Assembly: GCF_000154705.2 (NCBI RefSeq)
Contig: NZ_CM002917.1
Location: 2,853,659 to 2,917,658, forward strand
Length of the DNA: 64,000 bases
DNA from: Hoeflea phototrophica DFL-43
GTDB lineage: Bacteria; Pseudomonadota; Alphaproteobacteria; Rhizobiales; Rhizobiaceae
Direction: 5' to 3'
Part shown: positions 43,847-52,082 of the stretch, one piece after another
Position numbering within the stretch: position 1 is the first letter of the stretch
Layout of the letters: each line of letters starts with the position of its first letter
Translations under genes and position numbers: made by a program
Notes under the pieces: generated by a model
Databases searched by the model: none
Seen by the model: only the letters and a program-made list of their open reading frames with translations
What the model was told of the DNA's origin: nothing

Positions 43847-44980
43847 TTAAGTGGCGGACAATTGATCGACTGCGTCACGCATGGCGCTTACTGCCTCACC
43901 AATCTTGTCGCCGGCACGCAGCAAGCTGCCGCCAAGCAGATAGACGACATCCTCGCCATACATCGACACCATGTCGCCGGCGCGCTCAACGCTCATGCCG
44001 CCGCCCGGGCTCGGCATCATTGCTTTGCCGACGCCTTCGGGATCACGGCAGGCTTTTGCGATCGACTGGCACTCCTCGACACTGAAGCCGAAACGTCCGC
44101 CGACATTTGGAAACACCGAAATATCTGAACCTGCGAGCCGCTGCAGCACGCCATACATGAGCCCGTGATCAACACCGGTCTCGGGTGTCAGCACAAACGG
44201 ACCGGTAAAGCTCGGATGGGTCATGATCGGCAGATCGAAGGACTTGTCCCGCGACAGAGCATAAACCACGCCAAAGCCTACCAGCCCCGGCATCAGCAAG
44301 ACCCCGCCGGCACCGGCCTCCTTGGCCTGGAACGCCTCGTCAATCGGATAGCCGCTGTGTCCGGTGACATTGACGAAGTAACACGCCGAGCCACCGCATT
44401 TGGCATTTGCTTCACCCACGGCCTCGCTGACAGCAGTAACACGCTCGCGAAACGGCGCCATGCGCTGATTGGCCAGTCCGTGATCATCCTTGATGATATC
44501 AGCGCCGCCGAGCACGCAACGCCGGGCGATGTCGGCAAGTTGGGAAACGTTTGAGCCCTGCGGCTTGATCACCGGCGAAATCAGCCCGCCTCTCACCCGG
44601 CCGGTGCGCGCACGCACGCCGTCTATGCCGAAGCGGGGGCCTGAAAACCGCTTGCGGATCTCCGGTCCCGGCTCAAAATCTATGACGCGGATATTCTGCT
44701 GGATCGAAGAATTGCCAAAAATCACATTGATCAGCTGGACAACCTCCTCACCCGCACTGTCCGGACTGTAGGAAATCGTGGCTTTATAAGTATCCGGACC
44801 TGCAGCAGCCACATCCTCCACCTGACCGACGATCTCATTGCTGATGTACCCCTCAGGCACGATGTCGCCGGGAATTTCAACCGTCTGTTCCAGCGCAATA
44901 CCGGTGGCGCGTTTTTCAGCCTCAGCAGCACTGTCAGCCTTGAGCCGGTAACGGACCCGAAATCGATTGTCCTGCACCAT
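43847..44980 (-). CDS. RuBisCO-like protein (form IV)
   Basis: A 377-residue RuBisCO large-subunit homologue (the carboxylase itself is about 470). The residue equivalent to catalytic Lys175 is kept (Lys139 in SPVIKPQG), as is the carbamylated lysine (Lys164 in IIKDDHG) with Asp166. However, Glu204 is replaced by His167, and the loop-6 lysine (Lys334) is replaced in NVGGRFGFS. It therefore cannot be a normal carboxylase. Form IV members act as enolases, isomerases of methylthioribulose-1-phosphate, or decarboxylases of apionate intermediates. It follows the transketolase C-terminal gene by 2 bases, in the same operon. With mtnA/mtnK nearby, an isomerisation of 5-methylthioribulose-1-phosphate is the simplest guess. 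Confidence 0.9.
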   Translation of the reverse strand: MVQDNRFRVRYRLKADSAAEAEKRATGIALEQTVEIPGDIVPEGYISNEIVGQVEDVAAAGPDTYKATISYSPDSAGEEVVQLINVIFGNSSIQQNIRVIDFEPGPEIRKRFSGPRFGIDGVRARTGRVRGGLISPVIKPQGSNVSQLADIARRCVLGGADIIKDDHGLANQRMAPFRERVTAVSEAVGEANAKCGGSACYFVNVTGHSGYPIDEAFQAKEAGAGGVLLMPGLVGFGVVYALSRDKSFDLPIMTHPSFTGPFVLTPETGVDHGLMYGVLQRLAGSDISVFPNVGGRFGFSVEECQSIAKACRDPEGVGKAMMPSPGGGMSVERAGDMVSMYGEDVVYLLGGSLLRAGDKIGEAVSAMRDAVDQLSAT

Positions 44981-44982
44981 CC

Positions 44983-45987
44983 CTACAATGCCTCGGCCTT
45001 GACGGCGGAATGCACCGCATCGACACGCGCGCTCGCAAGCGCTTCCTCATCGATGCCGGTCGAGGCGCCTATGATGCGCTCGATGCCGCGCACCAGGGCC
45101 CCGGCATCGAGCCCGTAATGCTTCATCAGGTAGCCGCGCGAGCCGCCATGGGCATAGGTGTCGTTGAGACCCAATCGCACCAGCGGCTTGCCGACGCCGT
45201 TGTCGGCCATGATCTCGGCAACAAGTGAACCGACGCCGCCGGTGATCACATGGTTCTCGAGCACCACAACACCCTTGGAAACCGAACCGATATGATCGAG
45301 CAGGGCCTGCTCGTTGAACGGTTTGATGGTGTGGATGTGCAGATGCCGGATCGAAACACCGGCATTGGACAGTGCGTCGCGGGCGCGGAGCGCCTCTTCC
45401 GTGGCAATGCCGGAAGTGACCACAAGAACATCGGCGCCCAAGGCCAGTTCCCGCATTTCGCCAACCCTGATCGGTGTATCGAAGAGCCGTGGAATGGAAC
45501 CGCGCAGCACCCGGCAATAGACCGGGCCATCAATCGAATCCGCCGCTTCGCAGATACTTTCGACCTCGGTGGCGTCGCCGGTTTCGAGGATCGACATGTT
45601 GGGGATCGACCGCATCACAGCGACATCCTCGATCGCCTGGTGGGTCATGCCGCCGGGCGTGGTGATGCCAGGCAGGAAGCCCATCAGCCGCACCTTGCGC
45701 CGCGGATAGGCGACCGAGGCCATCAGCTGATCATAGGGACGGCGATACAGGAAGACGCCGAAGGAATGCAGGAACGGCCGGTAGCCGGCAAGGCCGAGAC
45801 CCCCGGCGAAGCTCATCATGTTCTGCTCGGCCATGCCGAGCGACAGGAACTGATCCGGATGGCGGTCGCGGAAGCCGTCGATCTCGCAGGACGAGGTCAA
45901 GTCAGCGGAAAGGCAAAGCACATCGGGGTTCTTGACCGCAAAGGCCTCAAAGGCAGAGGCATAGGGACGATTGACCATTTCAACCAT
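44983..45987 (-). CDS. Transketolase, C-terminal subunit
   Basis: A 334-residue pyrimidine-binding and C-terminal half of a split transketolase. It has the catalytic-side SLGMAEQNMMSFAGGLGLAGYRPFLHSFGVFLYRRPYDQL and a C-terminal domain from ~200 (ADVLVVTSGIATEEAL). ATG 45987 is one base after the N-terminal subunit's stop. Split transketolases of this type include the apulose-4-phosphate transketolases, so this pair may handle an unusual ketose phosphate rather than the standard pentose-pathway sugars. Confidence 0.9.
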   Translation of the reverse strand: MVEMVNRPYASAFEAFAVKNPDVLCLSADLTSSCEIDGFRDRHPDQFLSLGMAEQNMMSFAGGLGLAGYRPFLHSFGVFLYRRPYDQLMASVAYPRRKVRLMGFLPGITTPGGMTHQAIEDVAVMRSIPNMSILETGDATEVESICEAADSIDGPVYCRVLRGSIPRLFDTPIRVGEMRELALGADVLVVTSGIATEEALRARDALSNAGVSIRHLHIHTIKPFNEQALLDHIGSVSKGVVVLENHVITGGVGSLVAEIMADNGVGKPLVRLGLNDTYAHGGSRGYLMKHYGLDAGALVRGIERIIGASTGIDEEALASARVDAVHSAVKAEAL

Positions 45988-45988
45988 A

Positions 45989-46918
45989 TCAGTGCGCCTC
46001 CAGTTCGACCGGTTCGATGCCAAGCTCTGCGGCTATGGATTTGTTCATATCGGCCCGTTCTTCCTCGGATTTGAACCGGACGTAGTGCAGCCGCGGGAAC
46101 CGCTTCTGCAGAAAACTCATGCCTTTGGTGGGGGAGGATCGTGCCAGGATGATCAGCGGCTGACCTTTATGCGGTTCGTCTTTGGCTTGGCGCATGGCGC
46201 CGAGATCATGGGCATCGATTTCCACGCAAACCGCGCCGAATGCACTGAATTTGGCCTTGATATCCCGCACCTCCATGACCGAGTCCATCGCCCCGTCACA
46301 TTGCTGGTCATTAACGTCCATCAGCGCCCAGAGATTGTCGATGCCATGGTGAGCGGCGGCCTGGACCGCTTCCCAGGTCTGGCCTTCCTGCACTTCACCA
46401 TCGGACATGAACACGCAGACTTCGCCGGTGTCGCCACGCCGCTTGCGCCCGAAAGCAAGGCCCGCACCGGTGGAAAGCCCGATCCCGAGCGTGCCATTGT
46501 GGACTTCCATGCCGGGCGAATGCTCGGCACCGATCATCTCGACCGACGAGCCATCCTTGTTGAACATTTCAAGCCCTTCGGCATCCATACGGCCGGTCTC
46601 GATCAGCGTTGCATAGGCCACAAGCGCATAATGCGCAGGTGCAATGAACAAGCGGTCATACTGCGGCTCAAACGGACCATTGTAGCCAGCACCAGTCACA
46701 TAGTCGGGATTGTCGGCCGAAGGCACACCGGCAAAAGGCTTGGGCACCGCCGGCAGCACCGGCTCCCCCAGATTGAGGGCCTCATTGTAGAGAAAGGCGA
46801 GCTGCTCCGCGGCGGAGCAGGCCTGGCTCAGATAGCCGCCATTGTTGCGCATCGAGTGCTCGAACACCCGTCTGCGAATCCCCAAGGCAACCTCTTCGGT
46901 CGAACGTTTGTTGCGCAC
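45989..46918 (-). CDS. Transketolase, N-terminal subunit
   Basis: A 309-residue TPP-binding half: EHSPGMEVHNGTLGIGLSTGAGLAFG near residue 110 and the TPP/metal motif MSDGEVQEGQTWEA with NDQQ downstream. GTG 46918 is chosen because GGGAG lies 6 bases upstream; an ATG at 46945 adds nine residues. It is the first of three tight genes with the C-terminal subunit and the RuBisCO-like protein. A variant of the cluster operator lies just upstream. Confidence 0.9.
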   Translation of the reverse strand: MRNKRSTEEVALGIRRRVFEHSMRNNGGYLSQACSAAEQLAFLYNEALNLGEPVLPAVPKPFAGVPSADNPDYVTGAGYNGPFEPQYDRLFIAPAHYALVAYATLIETGRMDAEGLEMFNKDGSSVEMIGAEHSPGMEVHNGTLGIGLSTGAGLAFGRKRRGDTGEVCVFMSDGEVQEGQTWEAVQAAAHHGIDNLWALMDVNDQQCDGAMDSVMEVRDIKAKFSAFGAVCVEIDAHDLGAMRQAKDEPHKGQPLIILARSSPTKGMSFLQKRFPRLHYVRFKSEEERADMNKSIAAELGIEPVELEAH

Positions 46919-46954
46919 GGCAGTCTCCCTTTTCCGGAGAGACAATCACCCGTG

Positions 46955-46990
46955 GATATACAATTGTCAATGACTTTGTCTTTTGTATAA
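46955..46990. promoter_or_regulatory. Degenerate operator-like element upstream of the split transketolase
   Basis: On the minus strand, GACAAAGTCA is directly followed by TTGACAATTG. These are the two half-sites of the 36461 and 39928 elements but without the 6-8 bp spacer. It probably places the transketolase/RuBisCO-like operon in the same regulon with a different affinity. Confidence 0.5.
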
Positions 46991-47012
46991 ATTTCGCTTG
47001 CGCCGTCTTTGC

Positions 47013-47849
47013 CTAGACCTTGATCTCTGCCACGGCGTCATCGGTCTCGATCGCCCATTGAACCTTCTCGGCATCGAGAAAATCAATCGTATGAACCACG
47101 ATGCTGTCATCGCGCAGAAAACAGACATTGTAGTTGGGTGCGAGTTCGCCAAAACCCATCCGGTTGGCCATCCCTGAGAAATCCGGCCAACAAGGATGGT
47201 TGGTCGAGCGCGGCGCGGAATAGGAAATACCCGCAACCGAACCGCTGAGCGAATAGTGGCAATGGCCGAAGAACATGTGTGCGATCACATCATTGTAGCG
47301 TTTGAGCAATGCCTGAAGCTCGCGCTCGTTGATGATGCCGATGATATCGGCATTGGCCACATTCACTCGCACCGGATTGTGGTGCATGAAAAGAAAGGCC
47401 CGGGCGCCGCTTGAACGTGCATCGTCAAGAACGCCGGCGAGCCAGGCCATCCGTGCCTCGCAATAGCGCCCGCCATGCCGCCCCTGATCAACCGTGTCCA
47501 TATAGACGAAAACACCGGCTGGCGTTTCCTCCGTCCACTGCACAAACCCGTTCGGATCGCGATGGGTTGAAGAAAACACCGACGCAAAGGTCTCACGGTG
47601 ATCATGATTGCCGATCAGCAGCCGGGGCGCGAGCTTGTCCTGGAGTGGGCTTGCCGCAAGGATATCAACAAGCAACCGGTAGCTCTCCTCTCCTCCGTGA
47701 TGCGTCAGATCTCCGGTGATCACGATCCTCTCGGCATCCGCATCATGCGCCTCGACATAAGCCAGGCATCTCTTGAAATTGGCGACGGGATCAAGACCGA
47801 GAATGGGTGCTTCGTTGAGGTGAATGTCGGAGATATGTACCAGTTTCAT
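47013..47849 (-). CDS. Metallophosphoesterase (class III phosphodiesterase, CpdA/GpdQ-like)
   Basis: A 278-residue binuclear metallophosphoesterase with the five metal motifs: HISDIHL at the N-terminus, GDLTHHGGEE, GNHDHRE, LFMHHNP and GHCHYS. Such enzymes hydrolyse cyclic nucleotides or glycerophosphodiesters. It lies upstream of the transketolase genes on the same strand with a ~95-bp gap containing the operator-like element. Membership of the sugar cluster is possible but not certain. Confidence 0.88.
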   Translation of the reverse strand: MKLVHISDIHLNEAPILGLDPVANFKRCLAYVEAHDADAERIVITGDLTHHGGEESYRLLVDILAASPLQDKLAPRLLIGNHDHRETFASVFSSTHRDPNGFVQWTEETPAGVFVYMDTVDQGRHGGRYCEARMAWLAGVLDDARSSGARAFLFMHHNPVRVNVANADIIGIINERELQALLKRYNDVIAHMFFGHCHYSLSGSVAGISYSAPRSTNHPCWPDFSGMANRMGFGELAPNYNVCFLRDDSIVVHTIDFLDAEKVQWAIETDDAVAEIKV

Positions 47850-48133
47850 CTTGAAAGCCCTTCAATCAGCAATGCGGCCATGATGGCAACAGCTCGTGAC
47901 AACTGCAAAACAGGCGGGAGGTCAATTCGCCATTGTCACCAGGTTTTTGCCCTTCACATGCAGACGGTCTTGTGATGAGGGTTCGCGCGTGTTGCTGAAA
48001 TAGAAAACGCCGCGCGTCCGGTCCTCGCAATGTGCGAAAACCCAACGCGCGGCGCAGAAGCTGCCGGTTGTGTGGTAGGCGCTGCCTTGACCTCAGAATT
48101 CAAGACGATTTGGCAGCGCCCGGGTCACAGATC
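47850..48133. other. Intergenic region with a long-range inverted repeat
   Basis: 284 bases. CGCCGCGCGT (48008-48017) and ACGCGCGGCG (48045-48054) form a perfect 10-bp inverted repeat separated by 27 bases, too far apart and without a T run for a standard terminator. Nothing else was recognised. Confidence 0.4.
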
Positions 48134-48721
48134 TCAGAGCATGTCGAGATTGATGCCGACAGTGATGGCGCCGATTGGCTCACCGCTCTCCGGATCAGAG
48201 ATTGTCACACTTGCCTGCGATTGCAGTGCTTGAGTGGATTCGTCTTCTTCAACCCCATCCACAAACACCACACCCGGGCCGGCGCCGTATGTATTCTGCC
48301 ACTTGGCTTCATCACCCTGCCAATAGTCCGAGGTCACATCGCTCTGGCCAACATTGAGGCCCTTAGCATCCATGACGAACATCTCGGTGATCATGCCTTC
48401 GGAACCCTCTTTCTTCTCCATCAGGAATTTCGACAGTTCACGTGCAAGCACTTCATTGACGAATGGCTTGTCGGCAGCGGTGGCCTGGGCGCGCCAGTCC
48501 TGATCGAGCTTGTCAACGTCAGCCTGTGACAGACCGCTGGTCTTGGCATTCTGTTCCTTGATGGCGCCGACAACAACAGGATCGGTCAGCCATGCTTCGA
48601 CATTTGCACTGATGAACTCCTTGACGGGCGCCACATGGGCTTCTTCAGCCGTCGCGGCAATCGGTGCAAAAGCAGCAGTCGTGGCAACGAGCATTGCAGT
48701 CAGGATTTGGTTGGATTTCAT
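48134..48721 (-). CDS. Stand-alone periplasmic PDC/Cache-like sensor-domain protein
   Basis: A 195-residue secreted protein with a signal peptide (MKSNQILTAMLVATTAAFAP, cleavage near ATAEE). The mature part resembles a single extracellular PDC/Cache sensor domain: an N-terminal helix (VDKLDQDWRAQ...), then FVMDAKGLNVGQSDVTSDYW, the strand pattern of Cache folds. There is no transmembrane helix or output domain after it. It is immediately downstream of a chemoreceptor gene on the same strand (144-bp gap), so it may bind ligand and present it to the receptor. Confidence 0.8.
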   Translation of the reverse strand: MKSNQILTAMLVATTAAFAPIAATAEEAHVAPVKEFISANVEAWLTDPVVVGAIKEQNAKTSGLSQADVDKLDQDWRAQATAADKPFVNEVLARELSKFLMEKKEGSEGMITEMFVMDAKGLNVGQSDVTSDYWQGDEAKWQNTYGAGPGVVFVDGVEEDESTQALQSQASVTISDPESGEPIGAITVGINLDML

Positions 48722-48865
48722 TTCTACTTCTCCTCGGTTTAAGTTGCGTGGCGTAAAGCCATTGAAAAAACTCGTTTACTTCGAAGTCTGGGTTCAAAAC
48801 TCTTCCCAGGTCTCCGTACTCTCAGCCAGCGCCGCATTGCCCTGCGTGCCGTAACAGGGGCTGGC

Positions 48866-50710
48866 CTATGGGCAGAAGCATCCGCCCGGCGCTTGTTTGA
48901 CAGGGTTGGACGCTTCCGGCCTTGCAACGCGCTTGCGCGATTCGGCACCGGTGAGATTGAATGACCGGACAACATCGGCGAGACGCTCACACTCTCCAGC
49001 CAGTTTCTGAGACGCAGAGCTGCTATCCTGGACCATGGCCGCATTCTTTTGCGTCATCGTGTCCATTTCGTTGATAGCCGTGTTGATCTGCGAGAGACTG
49101 CTGGCCTGTTCGCGGGCGGCCTTGGAGATGGCGCCAATTTTCTCAGCCACCTGCGTGATCTGTTGCTCGATCTGCCCCATGGATTCGCCACTCTTGTTGA
49201 CGAGCTCCACTCCCGAGCTGACTTGCGCTCCACTTTGTTCGATCAGTTCCTTGATTTCCTTGGCAGCGCCAGCTGACCTGCCAGCCAACTCTCGGACTTC
49301 CTGGGCAACCACCGCAAAGCCCTTACCGGCTTCGCCGGCCCGGGCGGCTTCAACTCCGGCGTTCAGCGCCAGAAGATTGGTCTGGAAGGCGATGTCATCA
49401 ATGACTTTCAGAATCTGCGCAATACGGGCAGACGACTCTTCGATTTGACCCATCGCCGTAATGGCAGATTGAACGACTTCGGCAGAACTTGTCGCGGTTG
49501 CACGGGTGGAATCCACCAGATTTCCGGCTTCCGTCGCCTGCACCGATGATTCCTTTACGGTATCAGTAATTTCGGCCAGCGAAGCGGCTGTCTGCTCCAG
49601 TGCTGCGGCCTGCTGTTCGGTACGCCGGGCCAATTCGTCGGTGGAGCCCCCGAGACTGTCTGAAGCCTCGAGAACCGATTGTTGAGCGCTATCAATGGTC
49701 CCAACCGTTTTCTCAAGTGCCTTCAGAGCACGATTGAAATTGTCCTGAAGCTGCGCGAATTCTCCGCCGAGATCAGGAACACGTGCGGTGAGATCCCCGG
49801 CGGCCAACAACTCGAGTGCTTTGCCAAGCTCCTGGACAACATGACGCTGAACCTCTGCCGATGCCTCGGTCTGGGTCATGTTTGCCTGCCGTTCGGCATC
49901 CAGGGCATCGCGTTGCCGGGCCATGTCGGCTTCCGATTCCAGTTTGGCACGTGAGGCCTCGCAGAAATGCGACAATGCTCGAGCCACGACACCGATCTCG
50001 TCACTCTTCTCGGCATAAGGAATGTCGCTGTCGATGTCGCCTTCCTGCAATGCCCCAATTCGCTGGTTGACTTGGGCCAAAGGTTGCCCGACAAAACGGC
50101 GCATGGCGAACAGCAGCATGGCGACAGCAGCAATCAATATCACCACCTGAAGCGCCACGGACTTGAGCGCAAACTCGCGGGAAGACGCGGCAATATCTTC
50201 CGTGCTCCAGACTGTCCGGATCTGTCCAAGGGACACTCCGTCTTTTCCCGCAGGCAGCGGTGACGAAATGATGACAGTGTTGTCGCTTGCCGCCAGAACC
50301 GGATCGGTCAGTTGGCCTGGATCGGATTTCAGCAACTCAGCAAGCTCTGGAGCCGGAGTTTCCGACCTGGTCCACAAATCGACCTGCTCGCCAGCCTGAT
50401 TGAAGGCAGCAAATCCTGTCAGTGCGAGTTTTGGATCGTCCTGGAACACCTGATAGGAAGACCGCACAACATCGGTCTTACCCCATTTGACACCGCCAGC
50501 AGCCTGATCCCCGATCTGGGCCGTGTCCTTGAGCCAATTCCGCTTGGCGGTTTCCATTTGGCTTGCATCAGACATTTGCGAGATTGCAAAACTGGTAACA
50601 GCCAATCCCAAAACATTAACAAGGATGACAGTAACAGCAATTTTCTGGGTAATGCTACGGCTACCGGCGCCGAGACTTCCAAACCGTCTCTTGATCGAAA
50701 ACGATCCCAT
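48866..50710 (-). CDS. Methyl-accepting chemotaxis protein
   Basis: A 614-residue chemoreceptor. TM1 is near residues 25-45, a periplasmic sensor region spans ~46-185, TM2 is near 187-207 ([15 protein letters not shown]), a HAMP domain follows ([22 protein letters not shown]), and a second HAMP-like segment lies near 290-340. The signalling coiled coil has its conserved hairpin, [20 protein letters not shown] then [18 protein letters not shown]. The C-terminus ends ...GGCFCP without an NWETF-type CheR tether. ATG 50710. The neighbouring periplasmic protein may be its ligand-binding partner. Confidence 0.93.
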   Translation of the reverse strand: MGSFSIKRRFGSLGAGSRSITQKIAVTVILVNVLGLAVTSFAISQMSDASQMETAKRNWLKDTAQIGDQAAGGVKWGKTDVVRSSYQVFQDDPKLALTGFAAFNQAGEQVDLWTRSETPAPELAELLKSDPGQLTDPVLAASDNTVIISSPLPAGKDGVSLGQIRTVWSTEDIAASSREFALKSVALQVVILIAAVAMLLFAMRRFVGQPLAQVNQRIGALQEGDIDSDIPYAEKSDEIGVVARALSHFCEASRAKLESEADMARQRDALDAERQANMTQTEASAEVQRHVVQELGKALELLAAGDLTARVPDLGGEFAQLQDNFNRALKALEKTVGTIDSAQQSVLEASDSLGGSTDELARRTEQQAAALEQTAASLAEITDTVKESSVQATEAGNLVDSTRATATSSAEVVQSAITAMGQIEESSARIAQILKVIDDIAFQTNLLALNAGVEAARAGEAGKGFAVVAQEVRELAGRSAGAAKEIKELIEQSGAQVSSGVELVNKSGESMGQIEQQITQVAEKIGAISKAAREQASSLSQINTAINEMDTMTQKNAAMVQDSSSASQKLAGECERLADVVRSFNLTGAESRKRVARPEASNPVKQAPGGCFCP

Positions 50711-51163
50711 ATTTCCCCCACACGTTGCGAAAGCCGCTGCCGGTCAAACCGCATTCATTGCGAGGCCGCCTGAGATCATTCCAGGCGCAAGGCTGTTAAT
50801 CCGGCTTAAAGGAATCACAGACCAGGGTTTATGATACCTTAAATTAGGAAAGCAGAAAATAAATGGTGTTTGTTGGTTCTTTATTTGGAGCTTAAAATAA
50901 AACCGGCGGCAATAGACAGTAAATTACGCCGGCAGTTTCACCAGATCTTCAGCTTGAAATTCAATATCTCAAATGCCTCTGAGCAGTTGTTTATGACAAT
51001 GGCGCCCCCTATTGAATCTGGGGTCAACCGCAAAGCCGGACAAAACGGACCAACCTTTGCAGAAACAGCGGCGGCTGGATCCAGGATCATCACGCCGGCA
51101 ACCAGAGTGATCGCGCCTGAAGCAGGCATTCAAACGTGCTGGTGCGGCAAACAGGAGGCGCAA
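50711..51163. other. Intergenic region upstream of the chemoreceptor
   Basis: 453 bases, AT-rich around 50,830-50,905, where the chemoreceptor promoter probably lies. A frame from 50870 runs into the small gene at 51164, but its first 98 codons look non-coding and lack a ribosome-binding site. No operator was recognised. Confidence 0.5.
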
Positions 51164-51421
51164 ATGCCCAAAAAGAAGAAAGTCCGCAAGGTCTATGATG
51201 CGCTGATTGAAGGCGCCTATCTTGGCCTCTCTGATAAAAAACTTCATGACTATGTCTTCGAGCAGTGCCCCAAGGCCTCCAGCAAAAAGATCGTGCGCGC
51301 CTCCTTGCTCGCGCTGAGCGATCCTGAGGTCCAGGACAGGAATGTTCTGAACGTCATCTATGCGCTGGCCATCAAGCACAGGCTCGACGGTGGCCCGGAT
51401 TCCGACGAGGATGAAGAATAG
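51164..51421 (+). CDS. Small conserved-looking hypothetical protein
   Basis: An 85-residue protein starting MPKKKKVRKVYDALIEGAYLGL and ending in an acidic tail (DSDEDEE). ATG 51164 has AGGAGG 7-8 bases upstream, a strong site that outweighs the longer frame starting at 50870. It is strongly basic at the start, helical in the middle (YDALIEGAYLGLSDKKLHDYVFEQ) and acidic at the end. I do not recognise the family. It could be nucleic-acid binding. It is convergent with phnN. Confidence 0.7.
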   Translation: MPKKKKVRKVYDALIEGAYLGLSDKKLHDYVFEQCPKASSKKIVRASLLALSDPEVQDRNVLNVIYALAIKHRLDGGPDSDEDEE

Positions 51422-51461
51422 GCGGGCCAGCACCTTGGCAGGATGCGCTCAGCGCCAAGGG

Positions 51462-52082
51462 TCAATTCCGAGTTGACGCATATTTGCCAGCAGCCATCCC
51501 GGCGCGGATCAGCTTGACCAGCTCACCGCCCCCAATCTCGGGCGCACGGGAATTGTCGATGACATGGTCAGCCGCGAAACTGTTGTCCAGAGCCGCGGCG
51601 CGCGCCAGTCGGGCCTCGATTTCAGCCCGGCTCTCCCGTCCCCGCGCTTCAAGGCGCTGCGCAAGCACCTCTCGATTGACCTTGATTTCCACTGCCACCG
51701 CGGACGGAAACACCTTGCGGATGACGCTCCATGCGCCGCGTGAACCGTTGACCACAGCCACTTCACCTCGCTGGAGATGATCCGTTACTTCGCGCGGCAG
51801 ACCATAGCGCAATCCGTTGGCAGCCCAGGTCAGCGAGAAGGATCCGGAATCAAGCGCCGCATCAAACTCGGCTTCACTCATCGGTACGTGATCTTCAGAA
51901 CCGGCATCCGCCGGACGCGTGATTGCGCGTCTGACAAACAGAACGCCCTCTTCCTCCTCAAGCGCCGCCCGCGCGTGCGACATAAGTGTGTCCTTGCCCG
52001 AACCGCTCGGGCCAAGAACAACATACAGCCGGCCCGGAATGACCGGCCGCGCCACCGCATGGTCCGTAGACACAGACATCAT
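51462..52082 (-). CDS. phnN: Ribose 1,5-bisphosphate phosphokinase
   Basis: A 206-residue guanylate-kinase-like P-loop enzyme: Walker A VVLGPSGSGKDTLM near residue 20, RRAITRPADAGSEDH near 52, and a lid-type segment rich in Arg. PhnN phosphorylates ribose 1,5-bisphosphate to PRPP, the last step that recycles the ribose left by C-P lyase. Its ATG overlaps the phnM stop (ATGA). It is the last gene of the phnC-to-phnN operon. Confidence 0.93.
   Translation of the reverse strand: MMSVSTDHAVARPVIPGRLYVVLGPSGSGKDTLMSHARAALEEEEGVLFVRRAITRPADAGSEDHVPMSEAEFDAALDSGSFSLTWAANGLRYGLPREVTDHLQRGEVAVVNGSRGAWSVIRKVFPSAVAVEIKVNREVLAQRLEARGRESRAEIEARLARAAALDNSFAADHVIDNSRAPEIGGGELVKLIRAGMAAGKYASTRN

Noticed and set aside
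43847..44980. True RuBisCO large subunit (CO2 fixation)
   Set aside because: The protein is ~100 residues short, the Glu204 equivalent is His, the loop-6 lysine is replaced, and no small subunit or phosphoribulokinase is present.
48008..48054. Rho-independent terminator
   Set aside because: The 10-bp arms are perfect but 27 bases apart and have no T run.
50870..51421. A 183-residue gene
   Set aside because: Only the last 85 codons look coding, and the strong ribosome-binding site precedes ATG 51164.
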